From the NCBI GenBank assembly GCA_017390225.1, contig JAFPCL010000071.1, positions 1 through 10,928 of the forward strand: DNA of 10,928 bases. The letters run 5' to 3'. The notes beneath the pieces are model-generated. The model was given only the letters and a program-made list of their open reading frames with translations, was not told the origin of the DNA and made no database searches. Shown here one piece after another: positions 7,470 to 10,928 of this stretch. The position numbers and the translations under genes were made by a program. Position 1 is the stretch's first letter. Each line of letters begins with the position of its first letter. The stretch comes from Clostridia bacterium (GTDB lineage: Bacteria; Bacillota; Clostridia; CAKSNL01; HGM11501).

Positions 7470-7486
7470 TTTCATTTTCCTTTCTT

Positions 7487-8632
7487 TTATTTGAAATAGC
7501 CAAGAATCAATTCCGCCACGATTTTCAGCCCCACGGGAATACTTTTGAGAAGTACTTTTTCTTCCCTTGTGTGTGCCCCATCACCCAAGTATGTGCCCAC
7601 GGCAATGGCAGGAATGCCCAAAGCCATCGGAATATTGCAATCCGTGGAGCCACAGGCGCACCAAAAAGGCATCCCCGTATATCTTTTGTAAATGTCCGCC
7701 ACACGATTGACCATAGAGGATAACGCTTCTTGATCCACATTGCCGCCGCAGGGGCGATCTCCCACCATGGTCACAGAGATATCCGCTCCTGTCTGTCTTG
7801 CATTTTCAATTTCTTTGTTGAAATGATCTTGCATGGCGGCAAGGCACTCTGCATCATCGGAGCGGTATTCATATAAAAAGCTTGCTTCTTCCGCTATCGT
7901 ATTCACGGAAGTGCCGCCACGGATTTCCCCTACATTGTATGTAGTTTTCGTATTCTCCTTTTGGGGAAGCTGTGCTTCATACAGTCGGCATACCATCTGC
8001 GATGCCACATGAATAGCATTTTGATTGCCGAAATCTCCGAAAGAATGTCCGCCCTCGGTTTTCACCGTAATCTCATAGCGGTGCGAACCTACGGTTTGAT
8101 TTACAATAGACGTATACTGCGCATCAAAGGCATACACTTTTTTGATTCTTCCGGCGTAGGTTTTCATAATTTGCCGTATGCCCTTGAGATTGCCCAAGCC
8201 CTCCTCGCAGGAATTTGCGGCAAAAAGAATGCCGCAAGAAGGCGAAAGCTGATGTGTGACTGCGTATTTTGCAGCCATCATCAGCATAGCAAGGCAAGTC
8301 GTATCGTCCCCTACCCCCGGAGCATAAATATAATCATCGTCTTTTTTTACCGGCATTGGTGCACGATCCGGAAACACCGTGTCGGTGTGTGCCAGAAAAA
8401 GCACAATATCATCTTTTCCTTCGCACCCCATGGGAAACAGCACATTTTTTGCTTCATCGATTACAACACCTTCTGCACCGATATTTTCAAGCCATGCCTT
8501 GCAAAAGTCGGCACGAGCCTCTTCATGATGCGATGGTGCGGGAATACGGCACAAAGCTTCAATCAAAGCAACCGTTTCCTCTTCTGCATTTTTAAAATAA
8601 GTCAAAGCTTCATTCGTTAATTGATACTGCAT
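7487..8632 (-). CDS. M20-family zinc metallopeptidase / amidohydrolase (peptidase T-like)
   Basis: A 381-residue cytoplasmic dinuclear zinc hydrolase. The metal and catalytic residues are complete: His82 and Asp84 in AHTDTV, bridging Asp109 in GVGDDTT, general base Glu143 and ligand Glu144 in NSCEEGLGN, Asp170 in AFDAQ, and His354 in GDGAHTREE. The inserted dimerisation domain spans about 185-295 and has the usual GGHSFGDFGNQNA (194-206), whose His196 reaches the partner's active site in characterised members. M20 enzymes cut small peptides or N-acyl/N-carbamoyl amino acids; EEGLGNLKG is most like the peptidase T branch. Start ATG 8630-8632 has GGGG 6 nt upstream. It lies 12 nt after the AEC carrier gene and 17 nt before the Dabb gene, so co-transcription is likely. 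The carrier next door may import its substrate; that is inference. Confidence 0.92.
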   Translation of the reverse strand: MQYQLTNEALTYFKNAEEETVALIEALCRIPAPSHHEEARADFCKAWLENIGAEGVVIDEAKNVLFPMGCEGKDDIVLFLAHTDTVFPDRAPMPVKKDDDYIYAPGVGDDTTCLAMLMMAAKYAVTHQLSPSCGILFAANSCEEGLGNLKGIRQIMKTYAGRIKKVYAFDAQYTSIVNQTVGSHRYEITVKTEGGHSFGDFGNQNAIHVASQMVCRLYEAQLPQKENTKTTYNVGEIRGGTSVNTIAEEASFLYEYRSDDAECLAAMQDHFNKEIENARQTGADISVTMVGDRPCGGNVDQEALSSMVNRVADIYKRYTGMPFWCACGSTDCNIPMALGIPAIAVGTYLGDGAHTREEKVLLKSIPVGLKIVAELILGYFK

Positions 8633-8644
8633 TTTATACCCCTT

Positions 8645-9589
8645 TTAAAACAAACCTATACTACTGAGTGTGAAAATCCATAAAAATAATGTAAGCAGAC
8701 AAAGCGCCGAGGAGGCGATAATCGTCTGTGCCGAAAGATTCTCATCACCGCCCATTTGCTGGGACATAGAAAAGCTCGACACGGCAATAGGGCCGCCAAA
8801 GGTAATCAGCAGGCAAGCCAAGGATTCACCCGAAATTCCCATGGCAATGGCAGGGGGAATGAAAAGAAGCGGCACAAAAACCAAACGAGACAACACCACA
8901 ACGGCAATTTCCTTTCCGTTTCCTTTGACACCGCCGAAGGCAAATTCCGCACCCAAAGCAATAATGGCAAGGGGCGTTGCAATGGCAGAAACATCTCGCA
9001 CAGAGTTTTCCAGAATTTTTGGCAAGCGCAAATCAAAAAAGAAAAACACAAGCCCAATCATTGTGCCGATAATGAGCGGATTGGTCACCACGCCTTTTAT
9101 AAGTCCCCGTATATTGAGTCGTGTTCTCCCTTCCCGAAACCGTTCCAGCGCCACAACAGCCAAAATATTAAACAAAGGCACAACGACCGCCACCATAAAA
9201 GAGGTCACGCCGCCGGCATTTTCACCGCAAATGTAATTCACCAAAGGAATCCCCAAAATTGCAAAGTTCGCCCGAAAAAATCCCTGCAGCATCACACCGC
9301 GCTTTTTGTTCTCCTGTGTGAGCTTCAATACGGCAAAATAGCCAATGATAAAGGTCAAAAGCACACCGCAGATGGTGTATAGAATCAGCTTAACATCGAT
9401 GACCGATGCGGTTTGTGTTTTGTATAAATTATAGAACAGAAGCACAGGCAAAAACACCTTGAACACCAGCCGATTGACCGTGTCAAAGCCTTCTTTGTCC
9501 GCAACCTTTAATTTTTTCAATGTGTAGCCCAATAGCATCAAAATAAAGATTGGTGCAATGGCTTCAAAGGATAGCTTTAAGCTTTCCAT
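8645..9589 (-). CDS. AEC-family (auxin efflux carrier type) transporter
   Basis: A complete 314-residue inner-membrane carrier. I count ten hydrophobic segments, near 8-24, 41-56, 66-88, 103-122, 129-148, 170-185, 199-218, 230-254, 260-280 and 289-312, which fits the two five-helix bundles of this family. Family landmarks are GYTLKKLKV after helix 1, FRANFAILGIP (105-115) in the fourth helix and TNPLIIGTMIGL (169-180) at the start of the second half. Characterised bacterial members move malate, malonate or other organic anions; the substrate here cannot be told. The ribosome site is odd: GAGG lies 11 nt before the ATG, but the bases between TTACG and CGTAA could fold a small hairpin with GAGG in its loop. 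It starts 37 nt after the phosphatase gene and ends 12 nt before the M20 gene. A second, different AEC gene is at 1-393. Confidence 0.92.
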   Translation of the reverse strand: MESLKLSFEAIAPIFILMLLGYTLKKLKVADKEGFDTVNRLVFKVFLPVLLFYNLYKTQTASVIDVKLILYTICGVLLTFIIGYFAVLKLTQENKKRGVMLQGFFRANFAILGIPLVNYICGENAGGVTSFMVAVVVPLFNILAVVALERFREGRTRLNIRGLIKGVVTNPLIIGTMIGLVFFFFDLRLPKILENSVRDVSAIATPLAIIALGAEFAFGGVKGNGKEIAVVVLSRLVFVPLLFIPPAIAMGISGESLACLLITFGGPIAVSSFSMSQQMGGDENLSAQTIIASSALCLLTLFLWIFTLSSIGLF

Positions 9590-9626
9590 GTGTGTTTACG
9601 CCTCTTTCCGTAAGTTGTTTCCTTGT

Positions 9627-10385
9627 TTATAAACCTTCTTTTAAAAGTGCCGAAAATTCATCATGCACAAAGCCGTTTGTGGCAAGAATATGTGTTTCTC
9701 CTTGTGGTTTATTTCCCCTTTCATCGGTCATCCTGCCGCCGGCTTCTTCCACAAGCACCTGCCCTGCCGCATAGTCCCAAACTTTCAAATGCCGCCCCAA
9801 AAAAGCATCCACTCTTCCTGCCGCAACATAGGCAATCGATGCCGCCGCAGACCCAATGGTGCGAATATCACGGCACGTCGAAAAAATTCGATCCGCACAG
9901 TACAGTGCCTTTTGCTTCTCATCTTTTCGGTAGGCATTGTATTCCATCATGCCAAGACATTCCGAAAGCGGCACGCGTTGGCTACAGAAAATCCGTTTGC
10001 CGTTTAAGTATGCTCCCATTCCCCTTTGCCCCCAAAACATCTCTTGCCGCTCCGGGATATAGATGATGCCCATCTGCATTTTCCCTTCCACCCGAAGCCC
10101 CAAGGACACGGCACTCGGGCAAAGCGCGTGCATATAATTTGTCGTGCCGTCAATGGGATCTAATATCCAGCAGGAGTCTTTTGCTTGCCCTTCTTCCTCT
10201 TCGGAAACAAAGCCGATATCGGGATAAGCTTCTTTCAGCTTTTCGTGTAAAAATCTCGAAATTTCTTGATCCGCACGGGTCACATAGTCCCACGCACCTT
10301 TTTGCGCCACATCTTTATTAAATTCCGTATCAAAAAAGATACGTTCCGTATCTCGCACCATGGAGATAATTTTTTCTATGTTCAT
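9627..10385 (-). CDS. suhB: Inositol monophosphatase-family phosphatase
   Basis: A 252-residue Mg2+-dependent, lithium-sensitive type phosphatase of the IMPase/SuhB superfamily. The metal sites are intact: Glu62 in VSEEEE, Asp76 and Asp79 in the hallmark WILDPIDGTTNY (73-84), and Asp204 in VWDYAAGQVLVEEAGG (202-217). Asp39 in VTRADQE fits the conserved acidic residue of the first helix region. The enzyme removes phosphate from myo-inositol 1-phosphate or another polyol or sugar phosphate in the cytoplasm; histidinol-phosphate phosphatases and CysQ-type nucleotidases belong to the same superfamily and cannot be excluded, so the symbol is given as a family label. The ATG at 10383-10385 has AGGA 11 nt upstream, a rather long spacing. 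It heads the set phosphatase, AEC carrier, M20 hydrolase, Dabb protein; the 104 nt upstream region holds a hairpin but no clear promoter, so it may be read from further upstream. Confidence 0.88.
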   Translation of the reverse strand: MNIEKIISMVRDTERIFFDTEFNKDVAQKGAWDYVTRADQEISRFLHEKLKEAYPDIGFVSEEEEGQAKDSCWILDPIDGTTNYMHALCPSAVSLGLRVEGKMQMGIIYIPERQEMFWGQRGMGAYLNGKRIFCSQRVPLSECLGMMEYNAYRKDEKQKALYCADRIFSTCRDIRTIGSAAASIAYVAAGRVDAFLGRHLKVWDYAAGQVLVEEAGGRMTDERGNKPQGETHILATNGFVHDEFSALLKEGL

Positions 10386-10420
10386 CCGTTTTATATTCCT
10401 TTTTTCTATTTGTTACTTTT

Positions 10421-10445
10421 GCAAAGACATATCTGTTGTCTTTGC
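10421..10445 (-). other. Stem-loop without T-tract in the leader of the phosphatase gene
   Basis: A perfect 9 bp inverted repeat, GCAAAGACA (10421-10429) and TGTCTTTGC (10437-10445), with a 7 nt loop. On the minus strand it is followed by AAAAG and not by T residues, so it is not a standard terminator. It lies 35 nt before the phosphatase start codon and 44 nt after the upstream gene's stop. It could be an RNA processing or stabilising hairpin, a weak attenuator, or a protein-binding palindrome. Confidence 0.5.
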
Positions 10446-10489
10446 ATAGAGGTAAGATATTCTGTAAACATAGTCATTCTCTTTGTATT

Positions 10490-10928
10490 TCACATCCCGT
10501 GCCTATTGTATATGATGTTGTCTTCTTTTGTCAGTATCTTTTTCTCTTCGCGCACATTGTGATAGCTGTCTTCCGTTCGTGTTGTTTTCATGTATGCCAA
10601 AACCGTGCCGTCTGCCATGGTCGTCAGCTCCACTACTACCTCGTACTCGTTTACATGCCACCAGTTTTCATTATACACGCCGAATCTGATGATCACTTCT
10701 CCCAGTGTTTCATTTGGCAATCGCAGTGAAAAACAATTTTCCCCGTATTCCCCCGTTTCAAAAGCAAAGCTTCCGTCTTCCAATGTCACTGTTTCCAAAT
10801 GCTTCTTCGGAAGGTTGATAAAATGAAGCTCCTCTCCGGTTAAATCTAAAGTTTTCCCATCTGAAACCACGGTGATATGCCCCGTGTTGTGATACTTTGC
10901 CATACGATAAGGAATCTCATGAAAATAA
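10490..10928 (-). CDS. Unrecognised protein, C-terminal part (5' end outside the window)
   Basis: The frame is open through the right edge, and its first ATG in the window (10901-10903) has no ribosome binding site, while the codons upstream of it read on as plausible protein (FHEIPYR). I therefore treat the gene as entering from outside, with 145 codons visible and the TGA at 10490-10492. No family was recognised. The visible part is soluble and very acidic/basic mixed, with alternating hydrophobic strands such as HITVV, EVIIRFGVY and YEVVVELTT and a tryptophan pair in NENWWHVNEYE, so an all-beta fold is likely. The last 25 residues are charged and helical. If the internal ATG were used, the protein would be 137 residues. 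It could share a transcript with the phosphatase gene 104 nt downstream, but the intervening hairpin leaves that open. Confidence 0.6.
   Translation of the reverse strand, partial: YFHEIPYRMAKYHNTGHITVVSDGKTLDLTGEELHFINLPKKHLETVTLEDGSFAFETGEYGENCFSLRLPNETLGEVIIRFGVYNENWWHVNEYEVVVELTTMADGTVLAYMKTTRTEDSYHNVREEKKILTKEDNIIYNRHGM

Noticed and set aside
7961..8620. Plus-strand open frame of about 219 codons
   Set aside because: Antisense to the M20 hydrolase, which has a complete set of zinc ligands.
9625..9634. Ten-base perfect palindrome GTTTATAAAC across the phosphatase stop codon
   Set aside because: AT-rich and short, with no loop or T-tract; most likely chance.

Overview
The window looks like a stretch of chromosome from an anaerobic Gram-positive bacterium of the Clostridia type. 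This is an inference from three things: strong purine-rich AAGGGG/GGAG ribosome binding sites, sigma-A promoters of Firmicutes style with extended -10 boxes, and the protein families present. No rRNA, tRNA, CRISPR array, insertion sequence or phage gene was seen. Every gene I can support is on the minus strand, so the window is transcribed from the high-coordinate end towards position 1.

Reading in the direction of transcription: (1) 10928-10490 is the C-terminal part of an unrecognised soluble protein that enters from outside the window. (2) 10385-7161 is a close-packed set of four genes with no convincing terminator between them: an inositol-monophosphatase-family sugar/polyol phosphatase, a ten-helix AEC-family (auxin efflux carrier type) transporter, an M20 zinc aminoacyl/peptide hydrolase, and a small Dabb (stress-responsive A/B barrel) protein. 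(3) 7083-2179 is a single huge gene with its own extended -10 promoter and a strong hairpin terminator. It encodes a secreted protein of about 1634 residues: a GH71/GH99-like TIM-barrel glycosidase, then a CBM9/DOMON-like domain, then about 1000 residues of beta-sandwich and LamG-like modules that were duplicated internally, then a short C-terminal tail domain. (4) 2114-1 is a second operon with an excellent promoter: an SGNH/GDSL esterase, a sugar-phosphate isomerase/epimerase-like TIM barrel, and the start of a second AEC transporter that runs off the left edge.

Taken together the window reads as a small foraging and catabolic neighbourhood. The giant exported enzyme would cut a glycan outside the cell, the SGNH protein could remove acyl groups, the carriers could move anionic products or sugar acids, and the isomerase, phosphatase, M20 hydrolase and Dabb protein would act on them in the cytoplasm. 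The family assignments are well supported by motifs. The shared pathway is inference from adjacency only. The most interesting object is the giant modular glycosidase; its N-terminal 630 residues resemble a family I have met as uncharacterised in databases, and its C-terminal module order seems unusual.
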